64,000 bases of DNA from Cyclaneusma minus (Eukaryota; Ascomycota; Leotiomycetes; Marthamycetales; Marthamycetaceae), in NCBI GenBank assembly GCA_037179335.1, contig JAKZHN010000014.1, positions 620,001 to 684,000 on the forward strand, in the 5' to 3' direction. Of the stretch, positions 50,177 to 62,076 are shown one piece after another (positions within the stretch are counted from its first letter, which is position 1; each line of letters starts with the position of its first letter). Both the position numbers and the translations under genes were made by a program. Below the pieces are notes generated by a model, which had not been told where the DNA came from, searched no databases, and saw nothing but the letters and a program-made list of their open reading frames with translations.

Positions 50177-51295
50177 GAATTGCTGAAATATAATACACTT
50201 TTTAATACTATTAAATAAATAAAAGCAATTAAATTTTGCCTATTGCAAAGTATTTATAGTGCTTTAAGAATTAAAATAATTTCTAAATTTTATTAATTAA
50301 AATTTTATATTATTTTTAAATAATTTAAAAACGCTTGATATTTTTTCGTTATAGCAATAGTTATAAATATTAAAATTAAATATAGATAAATATCAAAAAT
50401 CCAATTAATTTAATTTTAATTGCAATAGGCATTTAAATTGCTAAAAAGAATTAACATTTTAAAATAATTAATTTATAGCGGGGCTATAAAAAAGCGGCGG
50501 TATTAAATTAAGATTTTATTGGCGTATTTGCTTTTATTTAAATATTAGTATTTTTGCTTTTTATTAAATATTGGTATTTTATAGTTTTTTAATTTGCTAA
50601 GCCTATATATTAATAATGGCTTGAAAAGCGTTATTGCATTAATTTATTAATAGGGTTGGTTTTTTAGAAAAATAATTAAAAACGTTTTATTAAAAATAAA
50701 AAAAGAAATAAAAAAAAGTCAAACGGCGTTATTAAGCCTTTTGGTGGATTATTAAATGGTGTGTAGCTTTAATTAAAATGCTTTTTACTATATTGGCTAT
50801 AAGCATGCTTATAAAAACAATGCCTAAGCTAATAATAATCCGGATAAAATCTTGGTTTAAAAAACAAAGCCGGATTATTAAAAAAAGGAATTGATAATTA
50901 AAAAAAATGATTTTTGGCATTTAATATTTTAAAACATATTTGGTTAATTTTAAAATCCAATAAAGCCGTTATTATTAATATTAAATATAGCGCCTTTTAT
51001 ATTAACATTTATTATATTAATTGCATTATATTGGTAAACCATAGCTAATCCGTGAATTATTGCAGGCAATAAAATAAAGCAAATAATAATGGCTTTTATT
51101 AATGCTTATTAGGGTATTTTTATTAATAAATTGTTTACCAATTGGAAATTTTAAATAATATATCCTTGTTGCAGGCTACAATATAAGCATTGGTTAATTT
51201 GTTTGCAGTATTAGTAATGTAGGTATTTAGAAAAACGAAATTTTTTAATTGTTAAATTGCAACGGTTATAGCCGGATTGGGGATGATAATTAAAT
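50177..51295. other. RIP-mutated sequence, no assignable element
   Basis: AT-rich and without an identifiable coding relic. A minus-strand frame at 50732-50920 is hydrophobic and AT-driven. This may be the end of the outer element. Confidence 0.4.
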
Positions 51296-51483
51296 TCTTA
51301 TAATAAAGGTCCCGGAAAGGCCGTTGCAAAATAGCGGTTAAATATATAAATTAATTATGCAAAAGCAAGGGTATTCCTATGCGCGCAGATTTTTATAAAA
51401 AGGCTGCGGCTAATTAATTTACGATTTACGCTAGGCCCGTGGCGGAGCCACGGCCGTCCCCGAGGGTCCCCGTTATATTAGCA
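51296..51483. repeat. LTR-like repeat, copy 2 of the outer pair, with GC-rich hairpin
   Basis: Direct repeat of 28599-28785, about 188 bp. This copy keeps cgtggcggagccacg (about 51438-51452), a perfect 6-bp stem with a 3-base loop inside a longer GC-rich palindrome; in copy 1 the same site reads cgtagcggagctata. It ends ttatattagca, compatible with an LTR end in CA. The flanking 5 bases do not match the outer flank of copy 1, so whether they are a pair or two solo LTRs is open. Confidence 0.6.
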
Positions 51484-53370
51484 GGAATTAAAATTGGAGT
51501 AAAAAATTTTATTTAAATTTCTGATCCTATTTCTTTTTATATCTATATTAGCAAATAAAGGTAAGAATAAAAAAAAAGGTTTATTAAAAACAAAAAAATG
51601 GCTGGTTTAATAAAAGATAAAACCATGGCATTTTAGCCAAGCTTTAAATGCTGGATAATATAATACTAGCGGTAAATAAAAAGGTATTATTAAATTTATT
51701 TATTTTACTAATTATTGTTTTTATTTAGCTGGTAAATTAAAGCTTTATTTAAAACCAATAGCCAAAAAATAATATATAAATTGGAAATCTAATTACCTAT
51801 TAATTAATTTTAAAGCTATATATAAAAAAAACAATTAAATAAAGCTATTGCGGGAAAAACAGCAAAAACAAAGAATAATTTAATAAAGATTAAAGAGATT
51901 TAAGCGTTGAAAAAATTTAAAAAAAGGAAAAAAATAGCCATATATTGCTTTATATATTATATTAATAAAATAGCCAATATTAATTTATTAAAAATTATAG
52001 CTTTGTTTAAAACCATATAAATTAAAATTGCAAATAAATAAAAAATGCTTTATAAGCCTTGGGCACGATAAAAAATAGCCCAATAAAATTAAAAAAAGCG
52101 GAAGAAATAAAAGCGCTAAATATAAAGCAATTTTAATAAAAGAGAAATAAGCAGAATTAGAAGGCAAAGCTAAAAATCCCGGAAAATTTAAATCAAAAGG
52201 TATAAATATTAAAAAAGAATATAATTAAAAATTAGCTTATTTTATATTGGAGCGGCCGGTATATTTAATATGCTATATTGGAATGCTTTTAATAGGCTAA
52301 AAATTTATTTATTTTTTGGCTTAAATATTTATAAATACAATTAGTTATTATATATTAAAAACCTTTATTTAATTATAGAATACAATAAAATAAATAAGCA
52401 AAAAAAAATTAACGTATTCTATATTTGATTTTTTTTTAAAATAAGAAAACAAATAAGAAATTGGAAAACCGGTAATAAATTTTTAATAAATATAAATATA
52501 GCAATTAAATAATAATATAGCTATAAAAGTAATCGCTGCTATTAACTATTATCAAATTTGCAAATTAATTGCAAAGCCTATATATATTTATTATTTATAA
52601 ATTAATTTAAAGAATTGTTTAATTGCAATATGTATTTTTACCAAGGCCTTATTAAATTATTATTTTTTGCGTATAAATACGCGCCGGCCATTATTATAAT
52701 AAACGGGGATTTGGATATTATAGGCAATATAATAGCTATTATTACCAAAAAAAGATTTAATTAAAATTCCAATATAGCTGGGCTACCTAATTATTAAAAA
52801 GAAAAGAAAAAAAATTATAGCCGGGCTTTAATGATAAATCATTATTATATAAATTAATTATTTATAATATTAGGGAAAAGCCCGCTAATTCCTAATATAA
52901 TTCCGTTGGAAATTATAATTTTTTAAAATTCATATTTATATGCTTTTTAATAATTGTTACAAAAAGCTTTTTATTTATTTTGGCCTTTAGGCCGGTAAAT
53001 TAAAATAAAAATGCTATTTATAAAGCTTTAAATTTTCCAATTTTTTTTAATGTTTTTAATAGCGGCTATATATTATAATATTTTAGCAAAGGTAAAATAT
53101 AGTATTTGATTTAATATCTTGCGAAATTGGGCAATTAAAAATAAGCATATATTATTAAAAATATTAAAAAGCCAAAAATAAAAGCGGTTGAAAATATTAT
53201 AATATTATGAATAACGGTCTAAATAAATTAGCCGATATATTATTACCGCCAGCGCTATAAGGAAAAAAGCTATATAGCGGTATTTAGAAAAAAAGCAAAA
53301 TTTTTGAAAATAAAAAGCGTAGGCAAAACAAATAAAATTAAGAATTTGGAAGCTATATAGGATATTAGCA

Positions 53371-53454
<84 letters not shown>
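53371..53454. repeat. (ATT)n microsatellite, about 28 units
   Basis: An uninterrupted trinucleotide run of about 84 bases. It contains no C or G, so it is not a RIP target. It has probably expanded after the mutation of the surroundings. Confidence 0.95.
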
Positions 53455-53455
<1 letters not shown>

Positions 53456-56419
53456 GCGTATATTATTTATATTTTTAAATACGTTTGCGGGGCCACTTTT
53501 AGCGTTAAAAATATTAAAAAGCTTTAGGAAAAAATGGTTTATATTGGGAATAATAATAATATTTATAAGCAGCTTTGCACTAATATAGCTATAGCTAAAT
53601 AAATTATAAATAAATAGCCAGGGCAAAAAAAAGGCGAAATTATTTGCGGCTTTAAAATTATTTATAAAGGGTAAAAAATATTAAAAATAATATAGTAGTA
53701 ACGCTGGCAAATATTAATTTAAATTAATTATTTTGGTAATTATTATTACTTAGCTAGGTAATGCAATAAAGCGCGCATTGCAGCTAGGGTGCCAAAAAGG
53801 GATTAAGGTAATAAAGCCCGTATTATATTGGCTTTAATTTTAAATAAATTATTTCTAGCTGTAATATATTAAGCTATTATATACGGCCTTGCAATATAAT
53901 ATTAAATTGCTAAATTATTTAAATTGGCATTGCTATTATTGTATTTTAGGCATTTTATATATCTCCTTATCTTTTAGGGTCAAATAAGGCTAATTAGGGT
54001 ATTCATAATAGCATTTATATTATATAAATAGTATTTAACCGTGCGTCTCCCATTTAAAATAGGGAACGCATGATTAATATAAATTACTAATATATATTAT
54101 TATAATTCGGATTTGGTTATTTATTAATAGCGGGAATTTATGCATATTATTTCCGGCAGGCTTGTGAATTGACACATTTACTTATTATATTTAATATATA
54201 AAATTTCCTTTTCGATTCCAATTTCTGCCTATTTAAATAAATATTATAGCAATTTAAAAACAGCAGTAATAGATATTTGCTTAATTTCTAAAGTTTATAA
54301 TATAGGATAAAAATATATAAAAGGGAATTAATATAATCCGTTTATTTTTACACCATTAATTATAGCCTATCATCACGGCTATTTAATAAAAAAGCAAATA
54401 TATACCTTTATTTAAGACTGGATTTAAAATTAAGCAAAGCGGTATTTTACCTTTCGTTAAAAATAATATTAAATAACTCCTTTTTTTTAGCTATTAGGCA
54501 AATGGGCGAGATTTTCTTTAAAAATCCTAATTTAGCATTTATTTTTATAAAATAAACCACAAACAAATCGATATTAGCTTTTGCCAAGCAATTGGTTATT
54601 TTTTATTTTTATAGCGGAGCTTTTTTATAAATTAATTTAATCTATAAATTATATTCATACTAATAATTAAATAATAATTAAGGGAGTTTTTAAAGCTACC
54701 GGGCAATTATAGCCCAATTTGTAACCTCGATTAAAGGCCGAATTATTTTTATTAATTTCCAGCCGCCTTATTAAATATGCTTATAATATATCTATTATTT
54801 ATTTATTCTAATTTCTCGGATACCGCAATTATCGACCCAAAATGCATAATTTTAGCCGGCGATTTAAGCGGTAAAATGCTTTTTTGCGCTCTCCTTTAAA
54901 TTATGCTTTATATATTAAAATTAAACCGGCCGTTTTTGGAATTTTAGTCCTATTTTATCCCGCTTTTTTTTAATTCCCGCCAATATAGCAATTATTAATT
55001 TACCCGGCAAACCGCTATTTAATATTCCCTTATATTTATACAATAAAATTAACAATATTTTTATCGATATTCCATAATCGTTATCCAGCTATCTATCATG
55101 CTTTATTTGGCCCGCCATCTTTCCACGCTTGCAATAATACGGCCCCCTTAAAATTATAGCCTATTTCCTGGTTTTTTTTGCAATTGCAAGATTTTGAAAA
55201 GGCGCTCCGCCCTTTTAGATAAGCGTAAATAAAAAATAATATTATAATGGCGGTAAAACAATTATGCAACGTATAATTGCAAATAGTATTTTAATAATTT
55301 GGATAATATATAAAGCAATACCGCACTGCTTTGCATTTTTGCCTAATTTAAGCTATTTGCCTTAAGTAAAATTTTAATTGCAAAAATAAACTATATTTAT
55401 TGAAACTATATTAAAAAACCAAAAAGCCTTGCCGAAAAAATTATTACTAGCAAAATTTATTTTAAAAACTATATAAAAAATGGAATTTAAGGAAAACAAA
55501 ATTAAATCCTACCAAAAAAAAATTGTAAAAAAAAACAAATAAGGAATTGGAAAAGGAATTTCCGGCAGTATGGAAAAAAGAATTGCCTTTTAATTTATAG
55601 ATTTTTCATTTATTGCTAAATTATCCTATTTAAATAAATTTGTCGATATCTCCCAATTTTAATGCTAAAATTTATTTTCCGGCTTTTGGTTTTTATTAAT
55701 TAGGGGGTTAAAGTGATATTAAAAATTCTATTTAATACTCGCTATCCAGCTTTAAAATATTTAAGCGTGAAAATAACAATTATAATTGCTTTTTAACGAA
55801 CCTATATAATTTACCGGGCAAATTAGCAAAATACAAAAATAAAATCACTAGTTAACAAATTAAAAAACTCGATTGGAATATCCTAGCTAAAATTGGTAAA
55901 TTTATAAAGCTTTAATTAGGAAATCCCCAATTAACCTAAAAATCCCTTTTTAATATATTGGCAAGATTTAATTAGAAAAGTATAACTCGATCAAATTTCC
56001 GCTTAATAGTAATTTAGAATCCAATAAGGAAATTTCTATTTAATTTAATAATTAATGCTTAATAAAAGTAAATTACCTAATAGCAAAATTACTAATTAAC
56101 CGGAAAATAATATTTTGACAAACTTAAAAAGATTAGAATATCACCATTAACGGTAAAATTATTATTTTATAAAGCATAATAGCCCGCAAATACAATTCCT
56201 AAAAAATCGAATCTCCTTTATTATAAGGGCGGTATTTTAAGGCATTAAAGCGTTTAAAACCAAATATAGGTTATTTATTCAGTTTTTTATAGCTTAATTA
56301 AGCTCCTTTTAGCTTTTTAAATCGTTGTTTTATCTCCACCTTAGTCTAACTCCATATTCGTATTACTTATATCTTCACGTTACTCGATCTTTTTCGCTCG
56401 TTACTTAATCTCATTCAAT

Positions 56420-56580
56420 CTCCTCTTGGCAAAAAAAAGCCTCCTCTTTTCCTCCCACCACCACATCCCCTTTTTCTCCCACAACCACCATCCCCTTTTG
56501 CAATTATTATCTTCTCCCACAATCACCATCTTCTTTCACAACCACTATCTCCTCCCACGACCACTATTTCCGTTTATAAC
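56420..56580 (+). repeat. Pyrimidine-rich minisatellite-like patch
   Basis: A C- and T-rich stretch in which cctcccaccaccac, ctcccacaaccaccat, ctcccacaatcaccat and ctcccacgaccacta recur at intervals of about 20-40 bases. It is conspicuously rich in C on the plus strand for this block. A possible, much more mutated relative lies near 63500-63680. The frame 56426-56698 that spans it is a by-product. Confidence 0.6.
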
Positions 56581-56790
56581 CACTATGCGCCGCTATTATA
56601 AAGGATTTATATTAACGGCTATAATTAACCCAGCCAGCTATCTCCTTTATTTCGCTACGAGCAAAAATGGAATGCATTATTTGCATAAAAGACATTAATA
56701 TTCGCAATATAATGCAATTTATAAAATTTTGCAAACATTTTTTTTAAAAATTTATATTACCTGTTTAAACCAATTTATTTTTAGCAAAAT

Positions 56791-56930
56791 TATTAATCAC
56801 CACGGCAGGGATTTGGTTAGATATAAAAAAAGCAATAATATTTATTTGTGGTAGGCTATAGAATTTTAAGGGTCCTGGAGCTTTAGCGCTAAAGCTAGGG
56901 TTAACCCCTGGCCGCTATAAGGAGTTAATA
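56791..56930 (-). repeat. 3' LTR of the complete copia relic
   Basis: 140 bp. Relative to the 5' LTR it is less mutated: it keeps cacggcaggg, agcgctaaagc and acccctggcc where the other copy has transitions. By eye only about two transversions separate the copies. Confidence 0.85.
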
Positions 56931-56938
56931 CTTCTTTT
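56931..56938 (-). other. Polypurine tract of the copia relic
   Basis: On the minus strand AAAAGAAG lies directly before the 3' LTR, where a plus-strand primer tract is expected. It is short, so this is supported mainly by position. Confidence 0.5.
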
Positions 56939-58489
56939 ATAATTATTATTATAATTATTATTATAATAGTATATTATGGCTAAACTTTTAAATAAAGTAA
57001 ATAACCCCTTTTAAAGTTTATAACTATATAATTTAAATATATTTAATAATTTTAAATTTTAAATTCCCTTAATTTCAATTTATTATTATTTAAATTTTTA
57101 AACCATGCTTATTTTAGCTAGAAAATAATAATAAATAAGCTAAAAAAATAGCTTGGTTAAAGACTTAGCAATAATCTCATTGCTAATAATATGATTAAGC
57201 TTAATATTTTTTTAAAGTTTAATAAAATTATATATAACGGATATTTATATATTTAATGCATTATTAAATTCTGGCTTTTTAAATAATTAAATTTATAAAT
57301 ATGTTATTTGCGAAAAGAAAATAGAAATTAAATAAGGGCTTATATAGCCAATTTTAATTAGAAGTGTTTATATTTAAAGGATTTTCCTAATTAATTTATT
57401 TAAAATATATAGCTTAAATTTTATAAAGCTTAAAAAATTGAAATCTTATTTTTTAAATTTTAAAAAATTAAAGCTTTAGCTATTATTAAAATAAATTTAT
57501 TATAAAATGCATATATATTTCGATTTTTAACATAATTAGCATTTAAATAGCTTAAAATTTTTAATTTGGCAAATTTAAAGCTAATATATTAATAAGTAAT
57601 TTTTAGGGATTTCTGATTTTAAATATAGCAAAATAGCAATTATAAAGCATTAATATAAATAATACCAGGGTTAAAAGCGAATTAAATTAATTTAATAATT
57701 TCAAATATTATATTCGGCCTAATATTTATAGCTGCGTATATAAAAAAGCCGATTTTGCATAGGTAATTATAGGTCTTGGCTATTATAGCCTTATTAAAAT
57801 TATTAATTAAAATTTCATCTAGGCTTTTAGATATAAAAATAAATTCAAAATAGCAATTAATTATGCTACAATATATTAATATATTAATTAAATATAATTT
57901 TTAAAATAAAATTATAAAATTATTTAATTTATAAATTAAATTAATGCTTAAAAAACGCTTGGCCTTATTTAAATTTTTTATATTAAATTTAAAATTAATT
58001 TTAATTTTAAAAATTATAATAATATTTTTAATTAATTTAAAAATAAAAAAATCATTAATATAAATAGTTAGAAATAGGTTTTAATTACTTTTTATAAATA
58101 CATAGAAATTTAAATTCAGGGATTTAAAATCCAGGATTTTTAAAGCCTTAATTAATATATTTTACCAAAATATAAAAGATTATTTAAAATTATAAAAAGC
58201 TTTAAATAGCTTGCAAATTGGATTCTTTCCTTTTTTAAATTTATAAGGCTATTTAATAAAGTTTTTTAAAAATTAGGGCATTAAAAAGGCTATTACTATA
58301 TTTATTTAATATACCAATTAATTTCTGGTAATTATAAAGGCTATAAGGATTTTTAAAAAGGCTGATTTAATAATACCGGTATAAATCTTGGTATAATTTT
58401 TGCTAAATTTTTAAAAAAATCTTTAATTATTTATTTAGCCTTATAAAGGCTTTTAGTTTTAATAATATAAATCTAGCATTTTTTAAAAA

Positions 58490-58680
58490 TAAATTCATTA
58501 ATTTTTTTAACTGCAAATTTATAAATTAGGCGCCAAATTTTATTTAATTAAAAAAGAATCTAATTTATAGCTTTTTTTTTTGGAATATTAAATAGCCTTA
58601 ATATAATTATAAAAGCTATCTGGTTAATTAAGGGCATTTATAATAGCATAGCAAATATATTGCTACTCTTTTTAAAAAGG
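58490..58680 (-). pseudogene. Copia integrase C-terminal region relic
   Basis: Minus-strand reading gives SNIFAMLL, stop, MPLINQIAFIIILRLFNIPK, then KKAIN, stop, and further on LNKIWRLIYKFAV. This follows the copia block LPxxLWPEAxxTAxYLxNRTPxKxLxWKTPFE...HLRxFGCKAYV, with Trp to stop and other G-to-A type changes. Upstream and downstream fragments fit but are more eroded. It fixes the element as copia and on the minus strand. Confidence 0.65.
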
Positions 58681-61600
58681 CTAAATAAATATATTATTTC
58701 TTATTGAAGCATTTAATTTTGCATTAATTTTTATTATTTTAAATGCTAGATTTTATAGCCGGCAAAAAAAATTAATAAGCTAATTTTAAGCTGCTTAAAA
58801 GCAAATTTAAATAATTTAGCGAAAATAATTGGAATATTTGGCTATTGGGTTTTTGGCTGCAAAAATATAATTTATTGCTTTTTTGGACCGGAATTAAAAT
58901 TAGAAATTTTAATTTTAATTTTTAAAAATATTATATATTTTAGTATAGCTATTGTTTTTAAAGTTATAATATTTATAGCCTGCAAAAATATTTGCAATTG
59001 GTTTTTTTAAAATTGCCTTAGCTTATAAATTAAATTATATAGCTAAATTAAATATAAAAATTGCATTAAAAATCCAATTAAAATCAAAGCCTTTATAAAA
59101 TCCATTTTTTTGTTTTTTAATTGGCTATTTAGAAATTCTAAAAAATTATTAAAATAGCGAATATATTTATTAAATATAATATAAAATATATAAAATATTT
59201 TTTTGCGTTTAAAAAAATAAATAATATAACTTTTGAAGCTTTGATAATTAAATAAAATATTAAATTTAGTTTTAGCAGTAGTTTTATTAGCTATTATATA
59301 TTTTTTCAAAAAATATAAATAAATATCCGGCAATTTAATGTTTATAAATATAAAATATTAGGCTTAGTAATTTTGTTAAATAGGAATTTTATAAGCTTGC
59401 CTATTAAAATTTAAAAGCTAAGCAAAATTAAAATTATTTAATTATATGTTTTTTTTAAATTAGATTTTAATAAAAATAAAGCTTTAAATATTCCAAATAT
59501 ATATATTTTAATTTTTTAATATAAATTTTAATGCTTTTTTTAGCTATTTTATTTTATTTAAAAATATAAATATTAACAGTTTTTAAAATCTAATTAATTT
59601 TAGCTATATAAGCTTTAAATTGTGTAATACCATATTTAATATTATTATCCAATGTCCAAATAGCAATTTTAAAGCTAAATTATATTTTAATGTAAATAAA
59701 ATACTAGATTATAGTATTTTAGGCTTTAAATTTAATGGCAAAATTATAGTATTTTTAAAAATAATTTTGTATTTTTTTTGGATTTTAAAAACCATAATTT
59801 TGAATAAATTAATATAAATTTTAAAAAAGGGTTATCAAATTTTATTAGGGCTTTTTTTAAAAACAGTTTATTATCTGTTGCCTAATTTATAAAATATATA
59901 AAAAATCTAAAATTGATTTTAAAATTGCCTTTAATATTAATATTTTAAATAATAGCTTAAGTTTTTTTAATTTTATTATAAAAAGTATAGCCTAATTTTT
60001 TATACTAAAATTTTATATTTTTAAATTTTATTTAAATTGTAAAAATATTGTATAAGCCTTTAAAATTTAAAAGGCTTGTAAATTAAATTTTATAATTAAT
60101 AATTTAAAAAGCCTTTAAATTATTGGCTAAATTTTAAATAAAACCATTTTTATTATTAAAATGATAATAAGGCTTAATTGCTTTTCTGAAAAATAATTAA
60201 AGGAATTATTAATTAAATAAATACAATTTTTTAAAAATATATTTTTAAAACTGCTATTAAAAAAGCGAATAATTAAATAAATATTATTATAAAAAATAAT
60301 TATAATAAATCCATTGGCAATTTTGTAAATTTTGGGCATTTTTATAGTTTTTTAAATAATAAAAAGCTTTTTATAAATATAAATATAATAATTTGCATTA
60401 ATATTTAAAATTGAAAAAGCTGGAAAAACAATACTAATATTAAAAAAAGTATAAGCATTATTATCTATTTTCAAAAACAAATTTGCTATATAAAACATAA
60501 CCGGTTAAATAAAATGTAGCAATTACGTTTTTTATTAAATTTCTTCAAATTATTACAAATTTTATTGAAAACCTTATTAAAATATTTAATTTAGCAAATA
60601 TTGGCTAAATAGCATTTATTATATATATTGCAATTAATAATAGGCTTAAATTATTTTGGCTATTATTTTTTATTTTCTTTTTATTTTTATGGTTTTTAAA
60701 GTTATTTTTATTATTTTTATTGCTATTCTTTTAAAAAAATTATTATTTTTATTATTTTTATTATAGTTAATTTATTAAAATTTATTACGCTGCTAAAAAG
60801 CTAGAATATAATTATTATAATTGGCTTTAAAAGCTTGGTTTTCGGTATTTGTATCAATATCGATTAAATTTAGCTTATTTTTATTTTTGGTAATTTGCGC
60901 GTTGGCGAAAGTTCGGTTTATTTAGATAAGGTAAAATAATTAAAACTTAGCAAAAGAATAAATAATAATAAAGCAATTGCTAAAATTTAAGCTTAATTTT
61001 TAAAAAAGGTATAAATAGCTTTAAAAGCAATAATAAAATAATTTATACTATTAAAATTTGAAAGCTTCATTTTTAATAAGCGCAAAATAGCAAAACTTTG
61101 AAGCGCAAGGCCTTTGTTTTATAATGCTTATAAAAAATATTTTATTAAATAGCAGTATTTTTAATATTTTATAAAAACTTTATAAAATTATTTTAATATA
61201 AACGTATAAAATAAATAATATTAAAATATTATTTTGGGCTTAAATACTTTTTTATTTAAACATTATAATATTATTAAGCTTATAAATGCTTTTAATATAT
61301 TTAAAAAGAATTGCGTAGCGAAAGCTGAATTTTAATAAATATAATTTAGATTTTGTAATTTGCGGTATTTTAAAGGATTGTTTTCTTAAAAATAAAACGC
61401 CTAAAAAATGCAATATTGTATAAGGGGAATTATTGGTATTTAAAGCTTTTAAAGGCGGTAAAAAAAAAAAATTGATTTTTTTTTTAAAATTTTTATACAA
61501 TTAAATGGAAAATAATAGCTAAAAATTATTTAATGCTAAATAATAATTAATTATATTAGCAGTTTTAAAACCAATGATTTAAATTTATAGAAAAATCGCT

Positions 61601-61912
61601 GGCAAATATATTGCAAATAAAGCTGTAAACAAAAGGATTTAAGCTTTTTTAAATAAGATTTTAATTTTGCAAAAAATAGTTTTTATAAATAAGCTTGCTA
61701 AAAAAGCTTAACCATAAGCGTATAAAAAACGTTTACTAGGGCTTGGGAAAAGAGCAGCTTTATTATAAACCTGCATATTATTGCAAATAAATAAAGCTTG
61801 TAAAGGGGCAAAAGTTAAGTTTTGCAGCTTGCTAGGCTGCAAACCTTTTTAGGTAAATTTGCAATTAATTATAAAAAGGAAAGGAATTTAAAAAATTAAA
61901 ATTAAAGGCGCA

Positions 61913-61936
61913 ATATATAGCGCCGGGCTTATAATT
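61913..61936 (-). other. Primer-binding site resembling the anticodon arm of tRNA-Met (half-tRNA type)
   Basis: Directly inside the 5' LTR, the plus strand reads agcgccgggcttataa (61919-61934). In tRNA sense this resembles the anticodon region of tRNA-Met, agcgccgggctCATaa, with the CAU anticodon changed to TAT by one C-to-T step at a CpA. Copia of Drosophila and Ty5 of yeast are known to prime from the anticodon region of initiator tRNA-Met instead of its 3' end. The 11 G/C-rich bases stand out in AT-rich surroundings. The match is by memory and eye. Confidence 0.6.
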
Positions 61937-62076
61937 TATTAATTATTATAGCAGGAATTTGGTTATATATAAAAAAAGCGATAATATTTATTTGTAATGG
62001 GCTATAAAATTTTAAAAATCCTGGAGCTTTAGTATTAAAGCTAGAATTAAGCCTTGGCCGCTACAGGAAATTAATA
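61937..62076 (-). repeat. 5' LTR of the complete copia relic
   Basis: 140 bp, the partner of 56791-56930 with no indel. It carries more C-to-T and G-to-A changes than the 3' LTR. Confidence 0.85.

Larger units (their letters stand above)
51484..56790. other. RIP-mutated sequence with microsatellite and a pyrimidine-rich patch
   Basis: Mostly AT-rich and unassignable. Contains the (ATT)n run at 53371-53454, an imperfect palindrome near 54042-54070 (tgcgtctccc ... agggaacgca), a GC-richer stretch near 55080-55220, and the C-rich patch at 56420-56580. Confidence 0.45.
56791..62076 (-). mobile_element. Complete Ty1/copia retrotransposon relic, 5,286 bp, RIP-degraded
   Basis: The best-defined element in the window. 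Two 140-bp LTRs (56791-56930 and 61937-62076) align without a gap. Target duplication aaaat is identical on both sides (56786-56790 and 62077-62081). The LTR ends read TA...TA, the expected RIP products of TG...CA. On the minus strand, a primer-binding site resembling the anticodon arm of tRNA-Met begins two bases inside the right LTR, and a purine tract AAAAGAAG abuts the left LTR. Integrase-region peptides are readable on the minus strand near 58.5-58.7 kb. Length, LTR size and primer type all fit copia. It is non-functional. Confidence 0.85.

Noticed and set aside
53960..54000. ttaggg words suggesting a telomeric or subtelomeric array
   Set aside because: Only isolated hexamers; no tandem run here or at the window end.
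54042..54070. Imperfect palindrome as a transposon terminal inverted repeat
   Set aside because: Arms mismatch at several positions, and no element can be defined around it.
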